A stretch of 64,000 nucleotides of DNA, taken from NCBI GenBank assembly GCA_034669145.1, contig JAXDNY010000281.1, positions 143,122 through 207,121 of the forward strand, given 5' to 3'. The position numbers and the translations under genes are program-made. Origin of the DNA: PALSA-894 sp034669145 (lineage in GTDB: Bacteria > Pseudomonadota > Alphaproteobacteria > Rhizobiales > Xanthobacteraceae). Positions 27,079 through 36,291 of this stretch are shown one piece after another. Every line of letters starts with the position of its first letter. The stretch's first letter is position 1. The notes below the pieces were generated by a model. The model did no database searches, was not told the DNA's origin, and saw nothing but the letters and a program-made list of their open reading frames with translations.

Positions 27079-27932
27079 TTCAGCCCCGCCACAGCGCGCG
27101 CCTTGTCGAGGTACCCGTAGCTGCGCGTCGGCGCGCACATCAGGAAGCGATAGCCTTCCTTGAAGATGCGCTCGGCATTGCCGGATTCGACGTGCGGATG
27201 GCCGCACACGACGTTGTGCTTGCGGCAGGTCTCGACCACGTGCGCCATGTGACGCAGCAGTTCCGGATGCTCGTACTGGCGCGGGAAACCAAGCTCCTGG
27301 CCGAGATCGCCTTCGCCGATCAGCACGGCGCCGATGCCTTTAACCTCTTTGAGCATCGCGTCGAGATTCTCGACGCCGCGCGTGTCCTCGATCTGGATGA
27401 TGACGAAGATCTCGCCGTTCGGATCGAGCGGCCACACGTCGGCCTTGGCGTAATACTCCTGCTGTGTCAGGCCCCAGTAACGCACCGCGCCGCCCGGGCC
27501 GTCGCCGCGGATGCCCGCCGGCTCGTAGTTCTTCCCAGTCTTCATGCGCGGATAGCGGCACGCCGCGACTGCGTTGTAGGCCTCTTCGACGGTCGAGATG
27601 TGCGGCCAGACGATCCCATAACAGCCGAGATCGAGCGACTGCTTGGCGTGCCACTGGCCTTTCTCGACGCCGTTCACCGGAATGCGCACCATCGGCGTCA
27701 CGGCGGGGCTGAGCGAGCCGGCCTTCGCGATCTGCGCGCGGTTGAGCAGGTATTGCAGGCCGTCGCGCAGCGCCTTGCCGTCCCACGGATTGTGTTCCAT
27801 TTCGAACACGACGCCGTCGAATTTCGAGGTGCTGATCGCGAACGCCGAATCGATTTCGGCGGGCTGGAAACACGTGAACGCCGGCCGTCCGGCTTCGAGC
27901 GCGCGGATCACACCATTGAGACGATCGGCCAT
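27075..27932 (-). CDS. HpcH/HpaI-family aldolase
   Basis: A 285-residue class II aldolase-fold protein. The metal Glu is in QIEDTRGVENL (the family usually has MIET) and GEGDLGQELG replaces the common GPNDLS. It is longer than the ~255-residue HpaI enzymes, with an insertion around residues 135-165. The ATG at 27932 has GGGGAG upstream; an ATG four codons earlier lacks it. Together with the divergent 4-oxalomesaconate hydratase it could split 4-carboxy-4-hydroxy-2-oxoadipate into pyruvate and oxaloacetate, a step usually done by the unrelated LigK/GalC fold; inference only. Confidence 0.8.
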   Translation of the reverse strand: MADRLNGVIRALEAGRPAFTCFQPAEIDSAFAISTSKFDGVVFEMEHNPWDGKALRDGLQYLLNRAQIAKAGSLSPAVTPMVRIPVNGVEKGQWHAKQSLDLGCYGIVWPHISTVEEAYNAVAACRYPRMKTGKNYEPAGIRGDGPGGAVRYWGLTQQEYYAKADVWPLDPNGEIFVIIQIEDTRGVENLDAMLKEVKGIGAVLIGEGDLGQELGFPRQYEHPELLRHMAHVVETCRKHNVVCGHPHVESGNAERIFKEGYRFLMCAPTRSYGYLDKARAVAGLK

Positions 27933-28012
27933 TTCACTCCCCATGCTTCCGGTTTTGCGCTAAGGATCGTATCAGACCCGCAACGACCCTCACAATCATC
28001 GCGACGGACCTC

Positions 28013-29029
28013 ATGATCATCGACTGCCACGGCCATTACACGACCGAGCCCAAGGACCTGCACCGTTTCCGCAAGGACCAGACCGAGGCCGTGAAGAACA
28101 AAACAGCGTTGCCGCCGCGCGCCGGCCTGAAAATGTCGGATGATGAGATTCGCGAAAGCCTGGAGGCAAACCAGATCAAGCTGCAGAAGGAGCGCGGCAC
28201 CGATGTCACGATCTTCTCGCCGCGCGCCTCCGGCATGGGCCATCATGTCGGCGACGAAAGCGTCAGCATGGAGTGGACGCAAATCTGCAACGACCTGATC
28301 CACCGCTGCGTCTCGTTGTTCCCGAAAAACTTCATCGGCGTGTGCCAGCTGCCGCAATCGCTGAACGTGGCGCCGGGCAATTCGGCGAAGGAGCTGGAGC
28401 GTTGCGTCAACGAACTCGGCTTTGTCGGCTGCAACCTCAATCCCGACCCGTCCGGCGGCTATTTCAATTCCCCGCCGCTGACCGACAAATGGTGGTATCC
28501 GCTCTACGAAAAGATGGTCGAGCTCGACGTGCCCGGCATGGTGCACGTGTCCGGCTGCGCCAATCCCGCGATGCACACCACCGGTTCGTATTACCTCAAC
28601 GCCGACACCATGGCGTTCGTGCAACTCATCCTCTCCGATCTGTTCAAGGACTTTCCGAAGCTGCGCCTCATCATTCCGCATGGCGGCGGCGCTATTCCAT
28701 TCCATTGGGGCCGCTTCCGCGGCATCGCGCTCAACGCCGGCAGGCCCGAACTCGACCAGATCATGGGCAGCAACATCTTCTTCGACACCTGCGTTTATCA
28801 CCAGCCCGGCATCGACCTGCTGTTCAAGGTCGTGCCGGTCGACAATATCTTGTTCGCCTCCGAAATGGTCGGCGCGGTGCGCGGCAACGATCCCAGGACC
28901 GGTTTCGGCTTCGACGACACCAAGCGCTACGTCGAAGGCACGAGCCTGTCGGCGGCCGACAAGGCGAAGGTGTTCGAGGGCAACGCGCGCAAGATATATC
29001 CGCGCATCAACAAGAAGCTGGCCGCATGA
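28013..29029 (+). CDS. ligJ: 4-oxalomesaconate hydratase (LigJ-like amidohydrolase fold)
   Basis: A 338-residue protein very like Sphingobium LigJ, which hydrates 4-oxalomesaconate in the protocatechuate/gallate 4,5-cleavage pathway. It starts MIIDCHGHYTTEP as LigJ does; His6, His8, His178 (MVHVS) and Glu284 (FASEM) fall at the same numbers as I recall for the LigJ zinc site and catalytic residues. Further shared segments are FSPRAS, NLNPDPSGG, HTTGSYYLNAD and PHGGGAIPFHWGRFRG. The length matches. It is divergent from the aldolase/Pht5-like pair and overlaps the next gene by four bases. Confidence 0.87.
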   Translation: MIIDCHGHYTTEPKDLHRFRKDQTEAVKNKTALPPRAGLKMSDDEIRESLEANQIKLQKERGTDVTIFSPRASGMGHHVGDESVSMEWTQICNDLIHRCVSLFPKNFIGVCQLPQSLNVAPGNSAKELERCVNELGFVGCNLNPDPSGGYFNSPPLTDKWWYPLYEKMVELDVPGMVHVSGCANPAMHTTGSYYLNADTMAFVQLILSDLFKDFPKLRLIIPHGGGAIPFHWGRFRGIALNAGRPELDQIMGSNIFFDTCVYHQPGIDLLFKVVPVDNILFASEMVGAVRGNDPRTGFGFDDTKRYVEGTSLSAADKAKVFEGNARKIYPRINKKLAA

Positions 29030-29988
29030 AAGCCGGGGTCTCGTCGCCGAATGGGCTGGAACTGCGCGATATTCCGCAGCCGGTGCCGAAGCCGAACGAA
29101 GTGCTCACCCGCGTGAAAGCGTGCGGGCTCAATCGCGCGGACCTGTCCGCCGCCAAGGCGTCGCTCGGTCACGGCGTCATGGGTGCGGCGCTGGGCCTCG
29201 AATGGGCCGGCGAAGTTGCAGCCGTCGGCAGCGACGTGAAGGAGTTCAAGCCGGGCGACCGCGTGGTTGCGTCCGGCTCGGGCGGCTATGCGGAGTTCGC
29301 CGTGTCGGACCACGGCCGCACGATCCCGCTGCCGGCGGGCTTTGGCTTCGAGCAGGCCGCCGTACTCCCCGTGGCGCTGCACACGCTGCACAATGCGCTC
29401 GTCACGCAAGGCCGCCTGAAAGCGGGCGAGAGCGTCCTGATCCAGGGTGCGAGTTCCGGCGTCGGGCTGATGGGCCTGCAGATCGCCAAAATGAAGGGCG
29501 CGAAGCCCGTGATGGGATCGGCGACCAACGACGCGCGCCGCGCGCGCTTGAAGGAATTCGGCGCCGACCTCGCCATCGATACGCGCGACGACAAGTGGCC
29601 CGATCAGGTGCTCGAGGCGACCGGCGGCAAGGGCGTGAACCTGACCATCGACATGGTGTCCGGCCCGGGCGTGAACCAGATCATGCGGGCGACCGCCGTG
29701 CTCGGCCGTATCGTGAACGTCGGGCGGCTCGGCGGCCAGAAGGCCGAGTTCGACTTCGACCTGCACGCCATGAAGCGCATCGACTATATCGGCGTCACGT
29801 TCCGCACCCGCTCGGTCGAGGAAGTGCGCGAGATCGTGCGCCTGATGCGCGCCGACCTGTGGGATGCGGTGACGGCCGGCAAGCTGCGGCTGCCCATCGA
29901 CCGCACGTTCCCGCTCGACGAGTGCGTCGCCGCGCAGGCGCACATGCGGGCGAACCAGCATTTCGGAAAGATCGCGCTGGTGATGTGA
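29026..29988 (+). CDS. Medium-chain dehydrogenase/reductase, quinone oxidoreductase-like
   Basis: A 320-residue zinc-less MDR protein. The N-terminal GroES-like part has GLEWAGEVAAVGSDVKEFKPGDRV and the Rossmann part IQGASSGVGLMGLQIAK near residues 142-158. The Cys/His ligands of zinc alcohol dehydrogenases are missing, as in quinone oxidoreductases. The ATGA overlap with ligJ suggests a shared transcript, so it may reduce an enone or ketone of the same aromatic pathway. Confidence 0.86.
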   Translation: MKAGVSSPNGLELRDIPQPVPKPNEVLTRVKACGLNRADLSAAKASLGHGVMGAALGLEWAGEVAAVGSDVKEFKPGDRVVASGSGGYAEFAVSDHGRTIPLPAGFGFEQAAVLPVALHTLHNALVTQGRLKAGESVLIQGASSGVGLMGLQIAKMKGAKPVMGSATNDARRARLKEFGADLAIDTRDDKWPDQVLEATGGKGVNLTIDMVSGPGVNQIMRATAVLGRIVNVGRLGGQKAEFDFDLHAMKRIDYIGVTFRTRSVEEVREIVRLMRADLWDAVTAGKLRLPIDRTFPLDECVAAQAHMRANQHFGKIALVM

Positions 29989-30119
29989 CGGCGTTCCGGC
30001 GCGACAATCGGCCCGCAACATTGCGCTTTGGTAATGTGCCCGGCTGCGAAATTGTGTGCTAGGCAAGCGCTAACCAAGAGCCGCCCGCCTGCGAAACGGT
30101 GGCCATTGAGGGGAGCAGC

Positions 30120-31880
30120 GTGACCGCGGAAACCGCCGCATGGGTTGCACCGCGTCAGACTGCCCGGCGTTTCCCGCTCGGCTGGCTGTGGTCGGCCGGC
30201 CTGTTGGTGCTGCTCACCTTTCTGGTGATCTATCCGGTCTCGATGCTGGTGCTCGGCGCGCTGACCAACACCAATCCGGTGGTGGACGGTTTCGGCATCT
30301 TCGATCTCTCGCTCACAAATTTCATCACCGTTCTCGGCAACCCGAACGTCCATCTCGCGCTCGCCAACTCGCTGATCGCGTGCGGCGGCGGCACGCTGCT
30401 TGCCGTCATCATCGGACTGACGTTCTCCTGGGTCGTGGTGCGCACCAATACGCCGTGCAAGCGCTTCATCGCGGCGGCGAGCATGATCCCGCTGTTCGTG
30501 CCGCCGCTGGTCGCGGCGGTCGCGTGGTCGATCCTTGCGTCGCCGAAAACCGGCCTGCTCAACACCATCATGAAATGGATCGGCATCGATTTCTTCTTCA
30601 ATGCCTACTCGATGAGCGGCCTGATCGTCATCTTCGGCATCTACTACGCGCCTTATGTCTACATGTTCACCGCCTCGGCGCTGCGCAACATGGATCCGGC
30701 GCTCGAGGAAGCGGCGGAGATTTCCGGCGCCACCCCAATACGCATCCTGTTCACCGTGACGTTTCCACTGATCGCGCCCGCGATCATTTCCGGCATGTTG
30801 CTGTCGTTCATCGTGATGCTCGGCATCTACGGCATTCCGGCGGTGCTCGGCGCGCCGGGCGATATCCCCGTACTCACCACCTACATTTTCAAGCTCACCA
30901 ACTGGTCGCCGCCGCTCTATTCGACCGCTGCCTCGGTCGCGATCATCCTGATGATTGTCACCGGCTTTCTCGTCTACCTGCAGCAGAAAGTGGTGAGCGG
31001 GCGCAGCTACATCACGGTCGCCGGCAAGGCGTTCCGCCCCGGCGTGATGAATCTCGGGCCGTGGCGCTGGTTCACGCTCGGCCTCGCGGTCATCTATCTC
31101 GTCGTGGTGGTCGTGCTGCCGACGCTCGCGCTGATCGTCGCGGCATTCCGCAAGTTCATGTTCATCCGCAATGTCGAGAGCCTGTTCGACATGCGGCAGT
31201 ATTCGCTGATCCATTTCGAGCGGCTGTTCGACAATCCGCTTGCGATGCGGTCGATCTGGAACACGATGGAAGTGGGGCTGGTCACCGCGATCTTCGGCGG
31301 CATTCTGGCGTTCGCCATCGGCTACACGGTGCATCGCACGCAGGCCCCCGGACGCCGCAGCATCGACGTCATCTCCACCATCCCGGTGGCGATCCCCGGT
31401 CTCGTGATCGGCGTTGCGTATCTGTGGGCGTGGATCGGGCTGCCCGGCGGGCTCTACGGCACGATCTGGATTCTGGCGCTCGCCTTCATCGCGCGCTTCA
31501 TGCCCGACACCATCAAGGCGCTCTCCACCTCGCTGCTGCAAATCCACCGCGAGCTGGAGGAAGCCTCGTGGATCTGCGGCAAGGGGCTGCTCGGCACGAT
31601 CCGCACCATCGTGCTGCCGCTCGCGCGCCCCGGCGTGATCGCCGCGATGACCCTGCTGTTCATTCTGGCGATCCGCGAGCTCGGCTCGTCGCTCTTCCTC
31701 TACACCTCGAACACCATGGTGATGGCGGTGCTGCTGCTCGACTACTACGAGGGCGGCAATGTCGGCATCACGTCGGCCTTCAGCCTGGTGCAGACCTTGC
31801 TGCTCGCCGTCCTGATCGGTGTCGCGCATTTCCTGTCACGCGGCGGCGCCGACACCTCGGGCGTCGGACGCGCCGGATAG
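30120..31880 (+). CDS. Iron/thiamine-type ABC transporter permease, two-domain
   Basis: A 586-residue permease made of two fused BPD_transp_1 domains, twelve or so membrane segments, as in FbpB/ThiP. Two EAA loops are seen, EEAAEISGATPIRILFTVTF near residue 196 and EEASWICGKGLLGTIRTIVL near 480. Start is GTG at 30120, four bases after GAGGGGAGC; a GTG at 30099 is possible. It is the first gene of a transporter operon that continues with three binding proteins and the ATPase. The substrate is unknown. Confidence 0.9.
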   Translation: MTAETAAWVAPRQTARRFPLGWLWSAGLLVLLTFLVIYPVSMLVLGALTNTNPVVDGFGIFDLSLTNFITVLGNPNVHLALANSLIACGGGTLLAVIIGLTFSWVVVRTNTPCKRFIAAASMIPLFVPPLVAAVAWSILASPKTGLLNTIMKWIGIDFFFNAYSMSGLIVIFGIYYAPYVYMFTASALRNMDPALEEAAEISGATPIRILFTVTFPLIAPAIISGMLLSFIVMLGIYGIPAVLGAPGDIPVLTTYIFKLTNWSPPLYSTAASVAIILMIVTGFLVYLQQKVVSGRSYITVAGKAFRPGVMNLGPWRWFTLGLAVIYLVVVVVLPTLALIVAAFRKFMFIRNVESLFDMRQYSLIHFERLFDNPLAMRSIWNTMEVGLVTAIFGGILAFAIGYTVHRTQAPGRRSIDVISTIPVAIPGLVIGVAYLWAWIGLPGGLYGTIWILALAFIARFMPDTIKALSTSLLQIHRELEEASWICGKGLLGTIRTIVLPLARPGVIAAMTLLFILAIRELGSSLFLYTSNTMVMAVLLLDYYEGGNVGITSAFSLVQTLLLAVLIGVAHFLSRGGADTSGVGRAG

Positions 31881-31901
31881 AAACGAAAACGGAGAAACGC
31901 C

Positions 31902-32942
31902 ATGACAGACTTGACCCGCCGCCAATTCGGCACCGCTGCCGCCTCCGGCCTCGCGGCCGCCGCGCTCGACATCAAACCCGCGTCGGCGCAGGCCTACGGC
32001 ACGCAGGAACTGATCGAGGCGGCGAAGAAAGAAGGCAAGTTCGTCTACTACACGGCCGATTTCACGGAGCCGGAAAGCGAAGTCATCAAGGCGTTCAACA
32101 AGCGCTTCCCGTTTGTGAAGGTTGAGATGGTGCGCGCGCCCGGCGGGCAACTGATCACCCGCATCAAGACCGAGGCCGCCGCCGGCAAACTCAACGCCGA
32201 CGCGGTGAACCATTCGGATCGCGGGCTGATGCAGGGCATCGCCGACCTGTTCCAGGACTACACGCCGCCCAACGCGAAGGACTATCGCGACGACGTGCTG
32301 GTGTCGCCCAAGCTGTGGCCGCGCTCCACGCTCGGCTGGTCGATCGCCTACAACACCGAACTGGAAAAGAATCCGCCGAAAAGCTGGATGGATCTGTGCA
32401 AGCCCGAATACGGGCCGAAGAAAATCGGGCAGGTGATCGCGCCGTCCGGCGGCACGACCTGGACCCGCATCATGTTCGAGCGTCAGGTGCTCGGCGAGGA
32501 TTACTGGGAGAAGCAGGCAAAGACGCAGCCGATCCTCTATCCGTCGGGCGCGCCGACCTCCGACGCGATGGTGCGCGGCGAAATCTCGATCGCCGTCGTG
32601 CTCTACAACATCGCCTACATCAAGAAGCGCGATGGCGCGCCGGTGGACGCGATCTTCCCGCCAGAAGGCGTGCCGCTGAATTATTACGCGGCGGGCGTGA
32701 CCAAGACGGCCGCGAATCCGAGCGCCGCCAAGCTGTTCCTCAACTGGTGCATGTCCGAAGAGGGCCAGGCGTTCCAGATCAAGGAACTCGGCTACCTCAC
32801 GGCGCTGAAGAACCCGCCGCTCAATCCGCCCGGCTACGACCCGAAGGTGGTGAAGCCGTGGGCGCCGAACTTCGAGCAGTACGTCAAGCTGCGCGACCAA
32901 TGGGTCGAGGAGTGGAACAAGGTGTACGGATATCGGCAGTAG
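31902..32942 (+). CDS. ABC transporter substrate-binding protein, tandem paralogue 1 (Tat-type signal)
   Basis: A 346-residue iron/thiamine-type binding protein (SBP_bac_1-like). The N-terminus TDLTRRQFGTAAASG is a Tat signal, with processing near PASAQA at about residue 29. The core reads KKEGKFVYYTADFTEPESEV, QVIAPSGGTTWTRIMFERQV and ends EEWNKVYGYRQ. GGAGAAACGCC precedes the ATG. It is strikingly similar along its length to the next two genes, so it arose by tandem duplication. Confidence 0.9.
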   Translation: MTDLTRRQFGTAAASGLAAAALDIKPASAQAYGTQELIEAAKKEGKFVYYTADFTEPESEVIKAFNKRFPFVKVEMVRAPGGQLITRIKTEAAAGKLNADAVNHSDRGLMQGIADLFQDYTPPNAKDYRDDVLVSPKLWPRSTLGWSIAYNTELEKNPPKSWMDLCKPEYGPKKIGQVIAPSGGTTWTRIMFERQVLGEDYWEKQAKTQPILYPSGAPTSDAMVRGEISIAVVLYNIAYIKKRDGAPVDAIFPPEGVPLNYYAAGVTKTAANPSAAKLFLNWCMSEEGQAFQIKELGYLTALKNPPLNPPGYDPKVVKPWAPNFEQYVKLRDQWVEEWNKVYGYRQ

Positions 32943-32946
32943 CGCG

Positions 32947-33960
32947 ATGCTCAAATCCATTGTTGCGGCGTTTGCGTTTGCCGCCGCGCTTATAGCGCCG
33001 GCGTCGGCGCAATTCGGCCCGCCTGATCTGATTGAGGCGGCGCGCCGCGAAGGCAAGCTCGTCTTCTACAGCGCCAACGTCGCCGAGAGCGAAACGCCGG
33101 TGATGAACGCATTCAACAAGCGCTTTCCGTTCATCAAGATCGAATTCCTGCGTGCGCCGGGCAACCAGTTGCTCCAGCGCGTCAAGACCGAAGCCGCGGC
33201 CGGTAAGCTGCTCGCCGATGTGATCGATCACTCCGACCGCTCGCTGATGCTTGAAATTGAAGATCTGTTCCAGGATTACGCGCCGCCGAATGCCGCGGAC
33301 TACATCCCCGAAACGCTGGCTTCGCCCAAGCTGTGGCCGCGTTCCACGGTGGTGTGGTCGATCGCCTACAATTCCGAGCTGGTGAAGAATCCGCCGAAGT
33401 CATGGGCCGATCTAACCAAGCCCGAATATGCCAACAAACAGATCGGGCAGGTGATCGCGCCCTCCGGCGGCACGACCTGGACGCGCGCGATGTTCGAGCG
33501 TCAGGTGGTCGATCCGGACTATTGGAAGAAGCAGGCCGCGACCACGCCTGTGCTGTTTCCCTCCAACGCGCCGACCTCCGACGCACTGGTGCGCGGCGAA
33601 GTCACCATCGCGCCGCTACTCTACAACGCGATTTTTCCAAAGTTGCGCGACGGCGCGCCGGTGAAGGTCTTCTTTGCGCCCGAGGGCGCGCCGATGACGC
33701 CGTTCGCCGCCGGCATCCCGAAGACCGCCGCCAATCCGAACGCCGCGCGCTTGTTCCTGAACTGGTGCCTTTCGGAAGAAGGCCAGGCGATGATGATCCG
33801 CGAGATCGGCAATCTCACGTCGCTGAAGAAAGCCCCGTTCTATCCCGAAGGCTTCGATCCGAACGTCGTGAAGGTGTGGGTGCCGAACTACGAGCAATTC
33901 GTGAAGCTCCAGCGCGAATGGCTTGAGGAGTGGAACAAGATTTACGGCTATCGGCAGTAG
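32947..33960 (+). CDS. ABC transporter substrate-binding protein, tandem paralogue 2 (Sec-type signal)
   Basis: A 337-residue paralogue of its two neighbours. Unlike them it begins with an ordinary Sec signal (LKSIVAAFAFAAALIAPASA, cleavage after residue 21). It shares QVIAPSGGTTWTRAMFERQV and the end EEWNKIYGYRQ. In the ligand region it has NAPTSDALVRGEVTIAPLLYN where paralogue 1 has SGAPTSDAMVRGEISIAVVL. The ATG comes four bases after the preceding stop. Confidence 0.9.
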   Translation: MLKSIVAAFAFAAALIAPASAQFGPPDLIEAARREGKLVFYSANVAESETPVMNAFNKRFPFIKIEFLRAPGNQLLQRVKTEAAAGKLLADVIDHSDRSLMLEIEDLFQDYAPPNAADYIPETLASPKLWPRSTVVWSIAYNSELVKNPPKSWADLTKPEYANKQIGQVIAPSGGTTWTRAMFERQVVDPDYWKKQAATTPVLFPSNAPTSDALVRGEVTIAPLLYNAIFPKLRDGAPVKVFFAPEGAPMTPFAAGIPKTAANPNAARLFLNWCLSEEGQAMMIREIGNLTSLKKAPFYPEGFDPNVVKVWVPNYEQFVKLQREWLEEWNKIYGYRQ

Positions 33961-33982
33961 CACTCTCATGAGGGAGGGGCGA

Positions 33983-35026
33983 GTGATCGGAAAAGGACTG
34001 ACCAGGCGCAGGCTTCTCGCGTCGGCCGCCGGCATCGGCAGCTTCGCGATCGTCGGGCGCCCGCGCGCCGCAACGCCCTACAAGCCGTCCGACAGTCTCC
34101 TCGAGGCGGCCCGCCGGGAGGGCAAGTTCCTGCTCTACACCGCGACCTTCACCGAGGTAGAGCAGGAGGTCATCAACGAATTCCGCAAGAAATTTCCGTT
34201 CATCCGCGTCGAGATGATCCGCGCGCCGGGCGGGCAACTGATCCAGCGCGTGAAAACCGAAGCATCGGCGGGCAAGCTCGCGGCCGACCTCGTGCTGCAC
34301 TCCGACCGCGGACTGATGAAGGGGCTCGAGAACCTGTTCGCCGATTACGAGCCGCCGAACGCTAAGGACTATTTGCCGGAAGTACTCGTCTCGCCGAAGC
34401 TGTGGCCGAACATTACCGCCGGCTGGTGCATCGCCTACCACACGGAGCTTGTGAAAAATCCACCGAAGACCTGGATGGATCTCACCAAACCGGACTATGC
34501 GGGCGGGCAGATCGCGCAGGTGATCGCGCAATCCGGCGGCACCACATGGACCCGCATCATGTTCGAGCGGCAGGTGCTCGGCGAGGATTATTGGGCGAAG
34601 CAGGCCGCGACCAAGCCGAAGCTTTACCCGTCCGGTGCGCCGCTCTCGGATTCGCTGGTGCGGGGCGAGGTCTCGATTGCGCCGCTCGTCTACAACATCA
34701 TTTACCCGAAGGAGCGCGACGGCGCGCCGGTGAAGACCTTCTTCCCGCCCGAAGGTGTGCCGATCGTGCCGTATGGCTCGGGCATCCCGAAGACCGCGCA
34801 GAATCCGAATGCGGCGCGGCTGTATCTCGAATGGCAGCTTTCCGAGGAAGGGCAGATCTACGGCATCAAGCAGCACGGCAATCTCACCTCCCTGAAAGTG
34901 CCGCCGCTGCTGCCGGCGGGAATGACCAAGGACACGAAAGTGTGGGTGCCAAAGTTCGAGGAATTCGAGGCGCTGTACGGGAAGTGGATCGAAGAATGGA
35001 ACAAGGTTTACGGCTACAGGCAGTGA
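33983..35026 (+). CDS. ABC transporter substrate-binding protein, tandem paralogue 3 (Tat-type signal)
   Basis: A 347-residue third paralogue. The Tat signal LTRRRLLASAAGIGSFAIVG is followed by processing near RAATP at about residue 31. It shares QSGGTTWTRIMFERQVLGED and the end EEWNKVYGYRQ. The GTG at 33983 is chosen because GGGAGGGG lies just upstream; the ATG at 33968 has no ribosome site. The stop is followed immediately by a palindromic repeat, which separates it from the ATPase gene. Confidence 0.88.
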   Translation: MIGKGLTRRRLLASAAGIGSFAIVGRPRAATPYKPSDSLLEAARREGKFLLYTATFTEVEQEVINEFRKKFPFIRVEMIRAPGGQLIQRVKTEASAGKLAADLVLHSDRGLMKGLENLFADYEPPNAKDYLPEVLVSPKLWPNITAGWCIAYHTELVKNPPKTWMDLTKPDYAGGQIAQVIAQSGGTTWTRIMFERQVLGEDYWAKQAATKPKLYPSGAPLSDSLVRGEVSIAPLVYNIIYPKERDGAPVKTFFPPEGVPIVPYGSGIPKTAQNPNAARLYLEWQLSEEGQIYGIKQHGNLTSLKVPPLLPAGMTKDTKVWVPKFEEFEALYGKWIEEWNKVYGYRQ

Positions 35027-35077
35027 CGTGTCCCGGGCGCGGCGCAGCATGCAATGATGCGACGCAGACCCGGGATC
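35027..35077. repeat. Dispersed palindromic repeat, family E copy 1
   Basis: Begins right after the stop of paralogue 3: CGTGTCCCGGGCGCGGCGCA, then an inner GCATGCAATGATGC-like hairpin, then CGCAGACCCGGGATC. A longer element of the same family lies inside imuB at 55917-56046. The remaining bases to 35163 hold a second weak hairpin (CGATCCCGCA with TGCGGGAT) and the ribosome site of the ATPase gene. Confidence 0.78.
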
Positions 35078-35163
35078 GCCACAAACGCCGGAGTGTTTGA
35101 CGATCCCGCATCTGCGATGCATCGCCTAGGCGCTGCATCGCGTGCGGGATACAGGGAGTTTGA

Positions 35164-36291
35164 ATGTCCGCCGAACTGATCGTCTCTCACCTGCGCAAGC
35201 AATTTCTGGTCGGCCGCCCGGCGGTTGACGACGTCAGCTTCCGCATCGCGGCGGGCGAGATCGTCGTGCTGCTCGGGCCCTCGGGCTGCGGCAAGACCAC
35301 CACGTTGCGCTGCATCGCGGGCCTCGAACAGCCGACCGCCGGCATGATCTCCATCGGCGGCGACGAAGTCGCGGCGCCCGAGCGCGGCCTGCACGTGCCG
35401 CCGCGCCTGCGCAACATCGGCATGGTGTTCCAGTCCTACGCGGTCTGGCCGCACATGACGGTGCGCCAGAACGTCAATTACCCGCTGCGCCACCGCAAGG
35501 TGCCGCGCGATCAGGCTCAACGCAAAGTCGACGAAGTGCTCGGCCTTGTCGGTCTGACCGAATATGCCGAGCGCCCGGTCACGCAGTTGTCCGGCGGGCA
35601 GATGCAGCGCGTCGCGCTCGCGCGCGCGCTGGTCTACGAGCCGCGCATCCTGCTGCTCGACGAGCCGCTCTCGAATCTCGACGCCAAGCTGCGGCTGCGG
35701 CTGCGCGACGAGCTGCGCCGCATCATCAAGAAGGCCAAGGTCACGGCGCTCTACGTGACCCACGACCAGTCCGAGGCCGTGGTGCTCGGCGACCGCATCG
35801 GCGTGATGGAAAACGGCAAGCTGATGCAGATGAGCGCGCCGGTCGAGCTCTACAACAAGCCCGAGAACCTGTTCGTCGCGAACTTCACCGGCGTCTCGAA
35901 CCTCATCAAGGGCGAGATCGCGCCGGCGCCCGGCGGCGTGAAGCTCGCAACCGGCGAGTTGCTGCGCATCACGGTGCCTTCACGCGGCAAGCCGGGCGAT
36001 GCCGTCGTGGTGGCGGTGCGGCCGGAGAACATACTGCTGCGCCCCAGTGGCGAGGCGGAGGCGAACAGCTATCCGGCGCGCGTGATCGAGGGTCATTTCC
36101 ACGGCACGCAGACCACTTACGCGATCGAGACGCTCGGCCACCGGCTGGAAGCGATCGAACTCGGCACCGTGCCGCGCTTTTCCGCGGAGGATCAGATCCG
36201 CGTCGTGATCCCGCCGGATCATTCGTGGGTGTTTCCGCACACCGACAGCCAGTATGCCGTCATGACGGCGGTCGGCGCTACTCCGCCTTGA
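35164..36291 (+). CDS. Iron/thiamine/polyamine-type ABC transporter ATPase
   Basis: A 375-residue ATPase of the FbpC/PotA type. Walker A GPSGCGKTT is near residue 37, the signature LSGGQMQR near 141, Walker B LLLDEPLSNLD near 162, and a C-terminal TOBE domain spans roughly 285-360. It would energise the two-domain permease and use cargo from the three paralogous binding proteins. Its stop overlaps the converging TctC-type gene by 14 bases. Confidence 0.9.
   Translation: MSAELIVSHLRKQFLVGRPAVDDVSFRIAAGEIVVLLGPSGCGKTTTLRCIAGLEQPTAGMISIGGDEVAAPERGLHVPPRLRNIGMVFQSYAVWPHMTVRQNVNYPLRHRKVPRDQAQRKVDEVLGLVGLTEYAERPVTQLSGGQMQRVALARALVYEPRILLLDEPLSNLDAKLRLRLRDELRRIIKKAKVTALYVTHDQSEAVVLGDRIGVMENGKLMQMSAPVELYNKPENLFVANFTGVSNLIKGEIAPAPGGVKLATGELLRITVPSRGKPGDAVVVAVRPENILLRPSGEAEANSYPARVIEGHFHGTQTTYAIETLGHRLEAIELGTVPRFSAEDQIRVVIPPDHSWVFPHTDSQYAVMTAVGATPP

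Noticed and set aside
28927..30066. A 379-codon minus-strand open frame antisense to the MDR oxidoreductase
   Set aside because: His/Arg/Asp-rich composition with no domain; the plus-strand MDR gene is certain.
29784..31829. A 681-codon open frame on the minus strand, antisense to the two-domain permease
   Set aside because: It is rich in Glu, Asp, Arg, His and Gln as expected for the reverse frame of a hydrophobic high-GC gene, has no ribosome site, and the plus-strand frame is a clear permease.
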